Shown here in pieces: positions 9,947 through 19,965 of a DNA stretch of 64,000 bases; the stretch's first letter is position 1; the number at the start of each line of letters is the position of its first letter. The translations under genes and the position numbers were made by a program. The notes under the pieces were generated by a model that saw only the letters and a list, made by a program, of their open reading frames with translations, was not told the DNA's origin and searched no databases. The DNA is from Natrinema sp. SYSU A 869 (lineage in GTDB: Archaea; Halobacteriota; Halobacteria; Halobacteriales; Natrialbaceae): positions 62,001 through 126,000 of the forward strand of contig NZ_CP082248.1 of assembly GCF_019879105.1 (NCBI RefSeq), written 5' to 3'.

Positions 9947-11892
9947 GTGAGCAACACCAACGACCACTCGACCGTCTGTCCACTCTGTGCAGTCGGCTGT
10001 CGGCTGGAGCCCGGTGATGCGTCGTGCGCTGAGGGGGTCCCGGGACCCATGAATCCGAACGGTCGACTCTGTCGAAAGGGCATCGGCGCACTCGATGTCG
10101 ACACAGGCGACCGGCTTACGCAACCACTGCTCCGAGATGGGGGCGAACTCCGGCCAGCGTCGTGGGGAGAAGCCTACGAACGGGTCGTCGACGGAATCGA
10201 CGCCACCCTCGACCGTTACGGTCCCGACGCGATGGCGTTCTTCGGCGCGCCACACTGCACCAACGAAGAGAACTATCTCCTACAAAAGCTGGCACGAATG
10301 CTCGGCACGAACAACGTCGATAATCGGGCTCGACTTTGTCACGCGTCTACGGCCCGGGCTCTCGAGACGCGCGTTGGATGGCCTGCGTCGACGAACGGGC
10401 TCGCTGAACTGATGGACGCCGACGTAATTGTCGTCGCGGGGGCCAACCCCGCCGAACGCCAACCGATCGCGTTCAACAGCTTCGTCCGACCGGCAGTCAA
10501 TAACGGTGCGGTGCTCGTCCACATCGATCCAATCGGTAACGCGACGACGCGCCTTGCAGATATCCACGTAACCCCTCGTCCACGAACCGACGCATTGGTG
10601 TTCGATCTGGTGAGCAGTCGACTCCTCGATGGGGACCAGGTCGATCGAAATTTCATCCGCGAGCGCACTCGACAGTTCGAGTCGTTCGCAGCATCTCTGC
10701 GGGGTCTCGACCCAGCCCAGGCAGTGTCTGTGGCGGGCGTTGACGAAACGCATCTCGATCGCCTCGCGGAACTTCTTGCGACCGCGAACAGTGTCGCAGC
10801 GCTCGTTGGAACGGGTGTCGAAGGCGACGGCACAGACGCTTCCGACGCGCTCCTTGACCTCCTCCTTCTCACCGGGAACTGTGGTCGTCCCGGTACCGGA
10901 CTGTACGTCCTCCGTGGCCTCGCAAACGAGCAAGGGGCGACTGACGTCGGCTGTGTACCGGATCGGCTACCCGGTCACCGATCTGTGAGTGCGATCGACG
11001 CTCGTGAACGACTCGCCGAGGCGTGGGGCATGACACCGCCGCCAGACCCCGGTAAGAACGCCCGGGAGATGCTTACGACCTGCGGTGAGGAAATCCACGC
11101 AGCGGTCGCCGTCGGCGAGAACCCGGCCGTCTCGAAGTGCGATCCCGAGTGGACTCGCGACCGACTCGACGCACTCGACCATCTCGTTGTTCTCGATCCG
11201 TTTCTCAGCGAAACTGCGAGTAACGCGGACATCGTGCTCCCGGTCGCTGTTGGATTCGAGAAACAGGGGACCGTTACCAATCTCGAGCGGCGGGTCCAGC
11301 GCTTTTCCCCAACGAAAACCCCCCAGATTCGGTTCGTTCGGATTTCGAGATTCTCCGTGATCTCGGGACGCGGTTACTCCCCGATTCGAACGCGTTCAAA
11401 CACCAAACGGTTGCCGATGTATTCGATGAACTGACCCGTGTCGCACCGACGTACAGTGGACTTTCTTTCGCCGGGCTTGGATCGTCCGGTCAACAGTGGC
11501 CAACCGACGTCGATTCGACACTGTACCGAGACAGCTTCGAGACGTCTGACGGACGAGCCGTCTTCAGTAGCAGGCGACCGAGATACGCTTTCGATTCCGC
11601 GAGCGGTCTCTCTCTGGTCACTGGCGGACGGATGGGAGGATCACAGCCCGACGCCAGCGAGGCGAACCGCGTACTCAGAATGCATCCAAAAGACGCCCGA
11701 GACCGGGATATCGAAGAACAGGAGCCTGTTGTAATTTCGAATGAGGAACAGACTATCGGGGCTAGTGTCGAGTTGGACGAGAACGTTCGGCGTACGGCAG
11801 TATACCTCCCTGCCCAAGTCGCGGATCCCCTTCTGCGTCGCGGCACAAGCACCGTCACGGTCGAGTCACCGTCCGACCGGGACCACATGTGA
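9947..11892 (+). pseudogene. Second molybdopterin oxidoreductase (FdhF/NasA-like), frameshifted
   Basis: GTG start 3 bp after the previous stop. It has an N-terminal [4Fe-4S] motif CPLCAVGC, the Mo-ligand region ARLCHASTARALE with Cys, and a catalytic core parallel to fdhA (NEENYLLQKLARMLGTNNVDN). At about 11315-11322 the frame breaks in a run of six C; one extra C restores a continuous C-terminal domain ending at 11892 (PPDSVRSDFEIL, then VVISNEEQTIGASVELD in the substrate/cofactor-binding tail). As written, the first frame stops at 11434. The downstream frame is intact for ~190 codons, so this is either a recent inactivation or a homopolymer error. Two different molybdopterin subunits in one operon is notable. 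Confidence 0.8.
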
Positions 11893-11966
11893 GACTACGA
11901 AGTGGTCGGATTTTGGGTAGTTGTGTCGCTTCGATGTACTGGTCAGATACGATGAAACAACCGTAC

Positions 11967-13921
11967 TCAGGGCGCTGCATCGAGCGTCGAGGTGGTAATA
12001 GAACAAAAGGTGCTGTCAAGTTCATCGGCTTCCTCGGGGAGAACCGCTGTGACGACGTAATCCGCGTGCTGTTTGAAATACGTCAGGAGGCCGTAGATAC
12101 GATCAGCGTCGAGCATCTCTACGGCATCAATGACGACGATGGGGAGTTCAGAGCTCACACCGTGTGCGATATACCCCGCGAGCGCGACAACGAGCCCGAT
12201 AACTTCGCGTTCGCTTTTACTTAGCGTGTCGATCGTATCCTCGTAGGCAGCCCCGTCAGCAGTTGACCGCACGACGTGTAGTTCAAAATCGGTCCGAGAA
12301 GTCGATCGTTCCGTTGTCTCGGTGAGACGCTCGATCCATACGCGCTCGATGTTTTCGTACTCTAACTCATCTATCACCTGCTGCATCGATTCGTTGAACG
12401 CAGACACGAGATCGCGCTCTATCGTTTCGATCCGATCGCGCTGTTCCTGAAGCTGCTCGGATATGGACTCGCGCTCGGCCTCGAGATCGTCACGCTCGGC
12501 GCGTTCGGACTTGATCCGTTCGATCTCAGTCTCGACGTCGGTGAGTTCGTTCTCGAGTTGGCCGCGTTTGTACTCGAGATCGCTGATATCGCCGTATAGA
12601 CCGATGAGTTCGTCGTCCTCCACATTGATCTCTTCAGCTTTCGTTTGAAGCGCTTCGATCTCACTCTGGAGCGACGATCGGTCATCCTCGAGCCCCTCGA
12701 CTTGTTCCTCTCGGCGCTCGATTTCGTCTTCGATCGACTGTTTTCTGTCTACGAGCCGTTTGCGTGTCTCGCGTTGCTCTTCGAGCTGTCGCTTCCGGCT
12801 TTCGAGGGACTCGATCCGATCAGCGATCACGCTCTGTTGGTCTCGTTTTTCCTCGAGGATTTCCCGGACGACTCGGACCTGCTCCGCTATCTCCGACCGT
12901 TCGACGGTGTTCCCGCACGTCCAGCACGTGATCGTCCGGGACGTCGGATCGAGTTCACTGATGATGTCATCGGACTTCATCTGATCGGGGATATCAGTCT
13001 CGTCGTCCAGCAGTTGTCCGTTCATCTCTACGATCGGACTGAGCGCGTTGATCGTCGTCGTCAACTGCTGTTTTTGATGGTGGAGTTGCTCGATCTCGGT
13101 TTCGATCTCGTCGAAGTCCTGTGTCTCATCGGCACCGTGCACCTCAGCTAATCTCTCTGAAGTCCCGTCGAGATCGTCACGAAGCGATGACAATGCCTCT
13201 TTCTGTGTTCGAATTCGATCTCGGATCGTCTCCCGCTCCGTGCGTTTCTGTTGTAACTCCTCGAGTATCCGTTCGTCCTCGTCTGTCCCTCCGCTTACTT
13301 CCCTTTCCTCGATAACCTCGCGTTTTGCCTCGAGAGATTCCTCGATATCACGTATTTTCTTCTGCAAGCTATCGGCCTTCGCCTGGAGCGTCGGAAGGCG
13401 ATCTACCATCCGATCTATCTTTTCGAGTCGGCCATCGATATCGTCTTTTCTGGTCTTCAGGCGATCGATCTCCGATTTGATCTCCTCGGTATCGATCGGT
13501 CTCATCAGTAAGCCGTAAATATCGTTATCGTTGACAATAGCCCGTCGAATCGGATTCGTTTCACCGAGCGCGACAAACAGTTCACAGAGCTGGTTCCGAT
13601 CAGAAACGCGATCGGCATCGGAGACAACCGAGCTGCCGTTTTTCGCGTTTAGGTCGACGTAGTAGTCACCGTCGTCCGTTTCGAGTTCGACGTACCCCTC
13701 GTCAGCGTCGCTCTTCAACTTTGGATCGTTCCCCCGAGGACAGCAGAAAGTGCACGCAAAAAGGAGGACTTGTTTGACGCGTTTTCTCCCGAGAGTAGCG
13801 TGACTCCCGGAGAGAGTGTCACGTCTCCGTCTGATATTCCCCCGATGTTACGAACGTGTACACGAAGATCACCCAGTTCTTCGGCAGTATAATCTGTCGA
13901 TGTCGTATTATTATATGACAT
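11967..13921 (-). pseudogene. Archaea-specific SMC-related ATPase, frameshifted after the P-loop
   Basis: Reading from 13921, the N-terminal ~68 residues hold VRNIGGISDGDVTL and a P-loop GENASNKSS at residues 45-53. The frame stops at 13715, but one extra base near 13725-13730 (beside a run of five C) joins it to a 583-residue frame beginning KSDADEGYVEL. That part has long coiled coils, a hook-like CWTCGNTV near residue 270, and a C-terminal ATPase lobe (LSKSEREVIGLVVALAGY, then VVIDAVEMLDADRIY). This matches the haloarchaeal archaea-specific SMC-related protein. The P-loop is unusual: Asn replaces the Gly before Lys. The gene lies just downstream of rdfA on the same strand, a pairing seen in other haloarchaea, so a joint role in cell shape or chromosome/envelope organisation is an inference. 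Confidence 0.8.
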
Positions 13922-14000
13922 GGTAGTTCAGTATTCGATGATATTCGACACTTCAATAGATAAATAATAAACCCCATAATCTTCAATCTTATGTCAACAT

Positions 14001-14609
14001 TCATTTCTCTGTATCATTGGCGCAGTTACAACGGCCTCGCTCTAGAAGCCGAGAGAACGTATACTCTTCTCCACACTTCGTGCAGGCGATTCGAAGACTC
14101 AACGTCACGTCCACGTCGCTGATCGCCACATGACCGGCAGAGCGAAGTCGGTTAATCGTCCGTTCAGTGATGACCTCAGTCCGAGATAATAGTTTGAACA
14201 CCGTATTTTTTGCGTCGGAGGTGGTTACGTTCGGCTCGTAAGATGTATCCACCCCGAGACATTCTTGGAGATGCGTTCGAATAGTCTGGTAGCTAACAAA
14301 GTCCGACGTGACTGCCTCTGGATCTACCCCTGATCGTCTGAGCCGGTCGTTTACTTCGATTTTCGAACCCGAACTCACGTCGTCGGCGGTAAGAAGGTAA
14401 TACGTATTTTCGACCTCACCCTCGATTATTTCGGCTCTGGCATCCCGCATCGCGGCCTCGAGCACTCGCTGGTTGAAGTAGGTCTCGAGATCTCGAAGGC
14501 TCGCATCGGAATTCTGTTGCCGGTCCCGTAGCTTCGCATCGACATCGTCAAGTCCCCACTTCTCGCATACCCGATCGACCTTGCACACTTGACTGTCATC
14601 AGCGGACAT
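14001..14609 (-). CDS. rdfA: Rod-determining factor RdfA
   Basis: 202 residues. Family hallmarks are CKVDRVCEKWGLDDVDAKL at the N-terminus, then YFNQRVLEAAMRDA, EGEVENTYYLLT-DDVSSG and FVSYQTIRTHL. A C-terminal zinc ribbon has CTKCGEEY and CNC. In Haloferax this family is needed for rod-shaped cells. The SMC-like ATPase starts 79 bp downstream on the same strand, so the two are probably co-transcribed. ATG 14609 is used; no longer start fits. Confidence 0.82.
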   Translation of the reverse strand: MSADDSQVCKVDRVCEKWGLDDVDAKLRDRQQNSDASLRDLETYFNQRVLEAAMRDARAEIIEGEVENTYYLLTADDVSSGSKIEVNDRLRRSGVDPEAVTSDFVSYQTIRTHLQECLGVDTSYEPNVTTSDAKNTVFKLLSRTEVITERTINRLRSAGHVAISDVDVTLSLRIACTKCGEEYTFSRLLERGRCNCANDTEK

Positions 14610-14776
14610 TGGCTACCTGTAGAACGTGCGCTGGGACACCGGGTCCATCGTTACTCTACTTATGGTATCGGAGGCTAGTCGTCGCATACCTGTTTTAGAT
14701 CCCGTTCATAAATAACCATAACGATATTGTTGTATCTTCTTGCCATGCTTCTGAAAGCGGGTCTGTTGTATCATAG

Positions 14777-15568
14777 GGCACTGTCTAGTTTAGCACCTCC
14801 GCTGGCGTCTGTCCGTTAAGTGATTGGTGCGGTCGTTGTGTATTGTAGTAGTGTATAAACTATTCAAGTCATTCTCTGACGCTTGCCCGACTGCCCACCC
14901 ATGAATTATGGAAGCGGTCAGCACGTATTTTGAAGGTGTAAAACCACTTTCCGATCAGGTTTCGATCAACGTAGTTGAGCTGACCGCTCAACCCTAATCG
15001 GGAGAGGGTAGTCAGATATCCGTAGCCATCGACGAGAAACACCGTCTCGGAGAGATCGTGTTTCTCGGTCAACTTATGCAGGAACGCAGCGGCTGGATCG
15101 GTCCCTCGTCGTCCGAAGACTGCAACATCAAGAATCACCCGCGAGCCTAGGTCGATTGCAGCATATACCCAAGACCAATCGCTATTGGTCTTGACAGAAA
15201 TCTTATCAAAGGCGACCCGCGACGGCTTCGCCGTCCTCAGAACGCTCTGCGTTCTGATGGGCCGCACGAGAGCGTTGCTCTTGTGGACGTCGGCGGGTCT
15301 GGAACGGTATCAGCCAGCCGATGTACCCAGTGCCAGATTGCTTGATGTGACCGTTCAACGCCGAGCAAGCGAAGAATCGCTTGTGTCTCTCGAAGCGAGC
15401 AACCGGTCGCGTGGAGACGGACGGCGAACGCCCTGACGGGCGTCGCCGTCCGCTCCCAAGATTCATCAAATTCCGCTGCGTAGCACTCGCTGAGCAGGTC
15501 TGCGAGTGACATAGCCAAACTAACTCTACGACCTGCTCATTCCCAAACTGGCCTAACTAGACACTGCC
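14777..15568 (-). mobile_element. IS6-type insertion sequence with intact target duplication
   Basis: The 792-bp element is bounded by imperfect terminal inverted repeats (left GGCACTGTCTAGTTTAG; right end reads GGCAGTGTCTAGTTAGG on the other strand). It is flanked by a perfect 8-bp direct repeat TATCATAG at 14769-14776 and 15569-15576. Eight-base duplications and a single DDE transposase fit the IS6 family. The clean duplication shows a simple insertion without later rearrangement, although the transposase is dead. Confidence 0.9.
14785..15518 (-). pseudogene. IS6-family transposase, inactivated
   Basis: Starts at ATG 15518 (MAMSLADLLSECYAAEF). The N-terminal HTH region has LRETQAILRLLGVERSHQAIWHWVHRL and the catalytic core has SWVYAAIDLGSRVILDV, ETVFLVDGYGYL and LIGKWFYTFKIRADRFHNSW. 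The gene is broken by a frameshift around 15240-15290 and by two nonsense changes near the 3' end: TGA where TGG is expected after RASVRE, and TAG shortly after. The family C-terminus QRPHQSLNGQTPAEVLN is still readable to the TAG at 14785. Confidence 0.85.
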
Positions 15569-15746
15569 TATCATAGTGATTTATGTCCCTCGAGAGTCGT
15601 TGCCAATACAGGAAGTAGCTAGACTGAAATCGTAATCTTCCACGATGAGAAAATGATACCCGAGAAACAATGAAAAATATCTTACTTGCGGCAACATTCA
15701 ACCAGCTATCCGGATGATAGGTGGATAAGAGTCATAACAAAATCAA

Positions 15747-16394
15747 ATGTCAATAACAGCGAAAGCATATATCGAACACGAAGACCTAGCGCTCGTTCCG
15801 ACACTGTGCGATCTTGATGGCGTCAATATTCGGGTGATCCACCAAGCTACGACCGATCCGACCTCCAGTACTTTCCCGTTCGTGATCGAGTACGACGATC
15901 TCGAAGAGTTAGAAGAGACACTCAATAGAGATCATACTGTGACCAAGTACGAACGAATAGATAGCAATAACGGCACCAATATATATCAGATACAACATAC
16001 AGATACAGCTAAACTTATCAGCCCAGCTGTCACCCAGGTCAACGGATTCCTCTTACAATCAGAGACGAAAGATAAAGGATGGCTGATTCAGGCACAGCTA
16101 TTGAGCCGGGACGCACTTAACTCTGTATGGGAGTATGCGAGGGAAAACGACATCAATTTCAGATTGCTGGAGTTGTATGAAAAACGGAAGGGAGGGTCCG
16201 ATAGCTCGTTTGGATTGACGGAAGAACAACAGAAAGCTCTCGAGATCGCGTACGAAAAAGGGTACTTCAGCGAACCGCGTGAGATGTCGCTCGAGGACGT
16301 TGCCAACGAAGTCGGCATCTCCTCTACAGCGATGAGCGGCCGTCTGCGCCGAGGGATGAGAAACCTTCTCTCCTCGACACTCGTTGAAGATTAG
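15747..16394 (+). CDS. HTH_10 (Bat-type) transcriptional regulator
   Basis: 215 residues. The C-terminal HTH_10 domain is clear: GLTEEQQKALEIAYEKGYF then DVANEVGISSTAMSGRLRRG. The N-terminal ~150 residues have the sensor-like fold usual for short bacterio-opsin-activator relatives and carry no recognisable cofactor motif. It stands alone between an IS element and integrase debris, so its target is not obvious. A GC-rich hairpin follows the stop. Confidence 0.82.
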   Translation: MSITAKAYIEHEDLALVPTLCDLDGVNIRVIHQATTDPTSSTFPFVIEYDDLEELEETLNRDHTVTKYERIDSNNGTNIYQIQHTDTAKLISPAVTQVNGFLLQSETKDKGWLIQAQLLSRDALNSVWEYARENDINFRLLELYEKRKGGSDSSFGLTEEQQKALEIAYEKGYFSEPREMSLEDVANEVGISSTAMSGRLRRGMRNLLSSTLVED

Positions 16395-16404
16395 AAATGA
16401 CTTA

Positions 16405-16425
16405 TAGCGCCCTTGGTGGGGCGCT
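16405..16425 (+). terminator. Hairpin after the HTH_10 gene
   Basis: AGCGCCC and GGGCGCT form a 7-bp stem with a short loop about 10 nt after the stop codon at 16394. There is no long T run, so termination is likely but not certain. Confidence 0.45.
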
Positions 16426-16577
16426 GTTCAGATGAGAGCGTGACTGGACAAGGCGGTATGATTCGTGAGTTTTCTGTCAGAATTCAACCTCTTTATGAAT
16501 TCTATGAGAGTCCATCCCCTCTACTAATCACGAAAGATGAATCTCAGCAGGTCACGGCTTCCTGAGGGTGATCGTAC

Positions 16578-16740
16578 ATGAATTCCGAATCGACGTCAGT
16601 CGGAGCACCACTCGAGGAATTCCTCCGGTCGAAGGCGAAGGGCGGCCAAGACAGCAGGAACTACCGCCGAAATCACGAATGCTGCGTCGAGGACTTTCTC
16701 AGCTGGCTCGAAACGGATCCCCGATCGGGAACGATGTCGA
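16578..16740 (+). pseudogene. Tyrosine recombinase N-terminal fragment
   Basis: The first ~53 codons (MNSESTSVGAPLEEFL, then NYRRNHECCVEDFLSWLE) match the core-binding start of haloarchaeal XerC/D-like integrases. Similarity ends at about 16735, where an unrelated remnant on the opposite strand begins, and the catalytic domain is absent. A related fragment lies near 48340. Confidence 0.6.
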
Positions 16741-17000
16741 CAAGGTTTTTGCTAAGGTAGTGGCCGAAATCTCGAGTAGCCAATCTCGGAATTCGTCTGT
16801 GATACGCGGGTTCTCCTTGAGGGCTTGTTCTGCACTTCCGTATTCAATCGCACTTGGATCAGCGTATGCTTGACAGGGCCAGCTGACCCACACGTCATTA
16901 GCAGTAACGTCGTTGAACGGGCGGTTGTCTGGATCAATGAGATCGGCAACGGCGAACTCTCCGGGTAGTTTTCTGAGTAGTCCGTTCGCCTTTGAGTGGA
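16700..17000 (-). pseudogene. Unrecognised protein remnant fused to an IS end
   Basis: A minus-strand frame without its own start reads NGLLRKLPGEFAVADLIDP, then FNDVTANDVWVSWPCQAYAD, then EYGSAEQALKENPRITDEF. Composition is haloarchaeal and protein-like, but I cannot name the family. At its upstream side (about 16992-17018) sits GAATCAGCTTATCTGAACA, also found at the right end of the IS at 45685-46371, so an IS of that kind truncated this gene. Confidence 0.45.
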
Positions 17001-17034
17001 ATCAGCTTATCTGAACAATATCGAATCGGACGGT

Positions 17035-17245
17035 TTTACGGTGGGGTGCACTCAATCGATACCCAACTGCATCGACAGTCAAGCCGTACTCGACAAGGAT
17101 CTTGCAGCGAGCGGTGATGAGTTGCCGAGAGAACCGGACATGGTCGCTCTCAGCCATCGTATTGGGCGTATCGGGCCCTGCTTCAGACAGATGCTCCAAA
17201 ATTCGATCGTCGGCGCAAGGTATCCAGTTAGCGTCGCATACTCGA
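17035..17245 (-). pseudogene. PhiH1-repressor-like winged-helix remnant
   Basis: The minus frame contains WIPCADDRILEHLSEAGPDT, then FSRQLITARCKILVEYGL, the usual pattern of small haloarchaeal phiH1-repressor-like winged-helix proteins. Start and C-terminus are not conserved and the gene merges with an IS end on one side, so it looks inactive. Confidence 0.5.
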
Positions 17246-17303
17246 CTCTGCTTGCGCCAACACGTCCCTGACACGTGTTGAGTCCCGCGTCTCGCTATCG
17301 TTT

Positions 17304-17401
17304 GAGAGAGTACAACTCTCTCGCAACTTAGCGAATCATAGATTCGCGATGTCCGCGAAACCATCGGTTTCGCTTGATGATAAAAGACGCGTCGCGTCTT
17401 T
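17304..17401. repeat. Array of four short perfect hairpins
   Basis: Four perfect inverted repeats, each with a 3-nt loop, lie in a row: GAGAGAGT/ACTCTCTC (17304-17322), GCGAATC/GATTCGC (17331-17347), GCGAAACC/GGTTTCGC (17355-17373), AAAGACGC/GCGTCTTT (17383-17401). Stems are 7-8 bp, all different in sequence, with spacers of 7-9 nt. The array ends 45 bp before the DNA-binding protein pseudogene at 17446. Function is unknown. Confidence 0.8.
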
Positions 17402-17445
17402 CAAACTGTCGGCGCGTGAGGCCTTCGGAACTTAGTGAGGTCCCA

Positions 17446-18345
17446 ATGTCAAGTAATAACTCGAGTAGCAAGGTCGTTACGGTGGATGAACAGGCATTCG
17501 AACAGGCAGGCGAGCAGACGGTCGATGAAGATAGCGTCCCAGTGGTCGACGAGACGCCGATATTCGAGGCGACGGTCAAACAGGAGATACAGGCAAAGGT
17601 AGATACGAACCACCCGGACGGAATTGCAGAGACGAGTACCGAGCGGATTCACGGTGTGACCCTCGAGCAGGAAGAACGCATCAGGGCGCGAGAGGAAGAA
17701 CTCGAGCGGATAGTTCCCAGGCCGAGCTGGGAACGCAGGAGGGTCGTGAAAAGCGGACGCGAGAGATTGCCGCGAGACGGAGCGTAGAGCGGCGTGTGAC
17801 GTTCCAGAAACGGACTGCGAGCGTGAACCCAATGGCTGACCCGGAGCGGGCGGATCCCCGTGCAAAACTCACTCAGAAAAGAGTTGGCGGCAGTGAACAA
17901 GCAATCGATGCGGCTGGCCGAGAAGTTGGATGGCTAGTCTCGAGCGGCGATCAGCCGGCGGTTGGGTGAAGCCGTCGTCAGTGGGAAAGACCTGACGAGT
18001 ACGGTCGTCAACGTGTTCGAGGAGTTGCAGACAGCGCCCGGACAGGTGATTCCCATTGGGAAACTCGAGGAGGTCGATCGAAACGAGGTGAACATCGACG
18101 GGTGTGTCGAAATGCTGTGGGATCCATCGCATCCGAGCATTGCGCAGGTCGGTCTCATCGCAGACGACAGTGGACAGACGCGTGTGACGATCTGGAAGAA
18201 GTCCGAAGCACTGTGGATCGAGGAAGGTGAGCAAGTGCGCATTCACAAGGCGGCCCGGAACTGGTACGAGGGACGTGTCTCACTGGCCGTGACCGGCTGG
18301 AGCACGATACATTTCCCCAATCGCGATCGCTGGTGGGAAGCGTAG
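17446..18345 (+). pseudogene. Haloarchaeal DNA-binding (OB-fold, RPA-like) protein gene, broken
   Basis: N-terminal part: VVTVDEQAFEQAGEQTVDED and VVDETPIFEATVKQEIQAK. C-terminal part: VVNVFEELQTAPGQVIPIGK, LWDPSHPSIAQVGLI, then NWYEGRVSLAVTGWSTIHFP, a nucleic-acid-binding OB-fold domain common on haloarchaeal plasmids and integrated elements. Reading across all frames shows a one-base loss near 17718, a one-base gain in an A run near 17878 and an in-frame TAG near 17933. No single frame gives a full product. A second copy of only its first ~20 codons lies at 48546. Confidence 0.75.
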
Positions 18346-18616
18346 TTGATTACTGCGGTCTTCTTTTTGCTTCGTGCCAGTCCAACCCAGACCACCTCCT
18401 CCCCACCTTCCGCTCCGTGCTCGCTTGGGAAGGCGAACGTAGTGAGTCTTCCCAGCTCTCGTTCGCTCCGTTCACGAAAATTTCGCTGCGCGCGCAGCCG
18501 CAACCTCAGAGAGGTCAGTTAACTACTATCCTGGGAGATCAGTATCCAAAGAGAAAATCTTCTATTTTGCATATTTTTACTAATTGGATCTGAACTGAGT
18601 CATTTTCGGATCAAAT
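18346..18616. other. Intergenic stretch without a supported gene
   Basis: Mixed-composition DNA following the DNA-binding pseudogene. No reading frame looks coding and no clear hairpin or repeat was seen until the dispersed repeat begins at 18617. Confidence 0.4.
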
Positions 18617-18785
18617 CCTGCAGCGCCCATACATTTGAGGTACAATAATCGCCCGACGGCGCGGCGATTATCGGTCGAACGGGCCGGTTCGTTGCTTTCG
18701 TTCGATAGCTGACCAAGCGAGTTGGTGTCACGGGGATCCGCGTACATCCAAACCGGTCGGTAGAGAGAAAATCAATCGCCGATTG
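18617..18785. repeat. Dispersed repeat, copy A
   Basis: One of four related copies in this window (others at 28810, 34422, 40699). Shared landmarks are CCTGCAGCGCCCAT at the left, GCGTACATCCAAAC towards the right, and GAGAGAAAATCAATCGCC ending in GATTG. Copies A and B are nearly identical in the middle and contain ATAATCGCC...GGCGATTAT. This copy lacks the ~55-bp left extension found in the other three. Confidence 0.85.
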
Positions 18786-18953
18786 GCGGCCGATCATTGC
18801 TGGAGATTACCTCCACCCAAATCTTGTCAAAAGTTCTGTGCTGCATCTCTCATGGGGCCCTCGTTTATTTCGTCTCATCGGCACTGAACTGACCATAAAG
18901 TACTGCGTGCGCATGGAACGCTTCCAGCATCCACGAACGAAGTGAGCGGTTCA

Positions 18954-18991
18954 CCGACGGCGAGGCCGAAGGCCGAGCCGTCGGCCTTTTT
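18954..18991 (+). terminator. Strong stem-loop followed by T run
   Basis: CCGACGGC pairs with GCCGTCGG, and an inner GGCC/GGCC extends the stem; it is followed by CC and five T. It has the shape of an intrinsic terminator on the + strand. No intact + strand gene lies just upstream, so it may belong to lost sequence. The surrounding 18786-19158 stretch shows no supported gene. Confidence 0.5.
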
Positions 18992-19158
18992 CATCGAAGT
19001 TTTTGCGCCGAGTGGTTCGCCGTGGCGAACCCGAGGCGGAAAAAGTTCGTTCTCTGTATCCAGTATGCCACCTCTGACAAGGTCTGAGAAGGTTTCAGTG
19101 GTCGTGCTGCATATATCCCACTCCACCGCTGATAAGCCGGTGATCGGTTGGCACTAAA

Positions 19159-19965
19159 TCAGCCGACTACTGCCGTCGTCAGGCAGTACTCCATGGGAAC
19201 GGCATTCTGGCTATCGTCAAAGTACTGCTCGATAGTCTCGATCATTTCCTCACGGAGGGCCGGGAGATCGTCTTCGTCGATGTTTTCGAGTGCTACGATG
19301 AACATTCCAGACTGGGTTACTGCGGCCTCCCAGTAGTGTTCCGGTGAGAGAACGGGCGTCAATACTGTTCCAGTCTCAAACACGAGTTCATCGACATTGT
19401 CGCCTAACCGTTTCCTCACGACGTCAGGATCGCCCCACAGGAAGGGCGGAACCGGCGCATCTGGCTTCGGTGGGAGATACTCGGTCAACGTTTTACCCAT
19501 CGCTGGGACGACGCTCGCAGGCGTCCATGAGGTAAACGCGATCTGCCCACCCGATCGCGTTACTCGAAGCAGCTCCTGAGCGGCAGCATCAGGCGGGTCT
19601 GCGAACATGTGACCGACGCATGAGAGCGTTATGTCGAACGCATCGTCATCGAACGGGAGATCCGTCGCAGTACCTTCGTGCCAAGAGATATCCTCGACAC
19701 TTGCAACCGCGGCATTCTCTTTGGCCTTCTCAAGCATTGTCGGGGTGATGTCCAGACCGGTGACGCTGGCACCTCGCCGAGCAGCGGTGATGGCGATGTT
19801 TCCGGTCCCACAGCCGACATCTAGTACGGTATCGTCCGAATTGACGTCCGTCGCATCAACGAGACGAGCCGCCATGGACAGGAAATGCGGTGCGATGTCC
19901 GAATAGGACCCGAGCGACCACACAAATTTCGCGTGCTCCTCTGGAGACGATACTTCTTGAGCCAT
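19159..19965 (-). CDS. Class I SAM-dependent methyltransferase
   Basis: 268 residues, Methyltransf_11/25 type. Motif I is VLDVGCGTGNIAITAARRG; GLDITPTMLEKAKENA supplies the acidic residue and DDAFDITLSCVGHMF the post-I/II strand. The C-terminal part (EHYWEAAVTQSGMF) resembles haloarchaeal small-molecule methyltransferases of unknown substrate. It is monocistronic and faces away from the DUF1326/DUF2182 pair by ~150 bp. One of five such enzymes between 19 and 40 kb. Confidence 0.85.
   Translation of the reverse strand: MAQEVSSPEEHAKFVWSLGSYSDIAPHFLSMAARLVDATDVNSDDTVLDVGCGTGNIAITAARRGASVTGLDITPTMLEKAKENAAVASVEDISWHEGTATDLPFDDDAFDITLSCVGHMFADPPDAAAQELLRVTRSGGQIAFTSWTPASVVPAMGKTLTEYLPPKPDAPVPPFLWGDPDVVRKRLGDNVDELVFETGTVLTPVLSPEHYWEAAVTQSGMFIVALENIDEDDLPALREEMIETIEQYFDDSQNAVPMEYCLTTAVVG

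Noticed and set aside
11300-11330. Programmed frameshift in the second molybdopterin gene
   Set aside because: The break is in a C run with no known slippery heptamer or downstream structure, and similar breaks occur in many unrelated genes here.
17304-17401. CRISPR array
   Set aside because: The hairpins do not share a repeat sequence and the spacers are only 7-9 nt; no cas genes in the window.
18875-19157. Possible small genes on both strands between repeat A and the methyltransferase
   Set aside because: Frames overlap a strong terminator-like stem-loop and lack any recognisable family or haloarchaeal composition.
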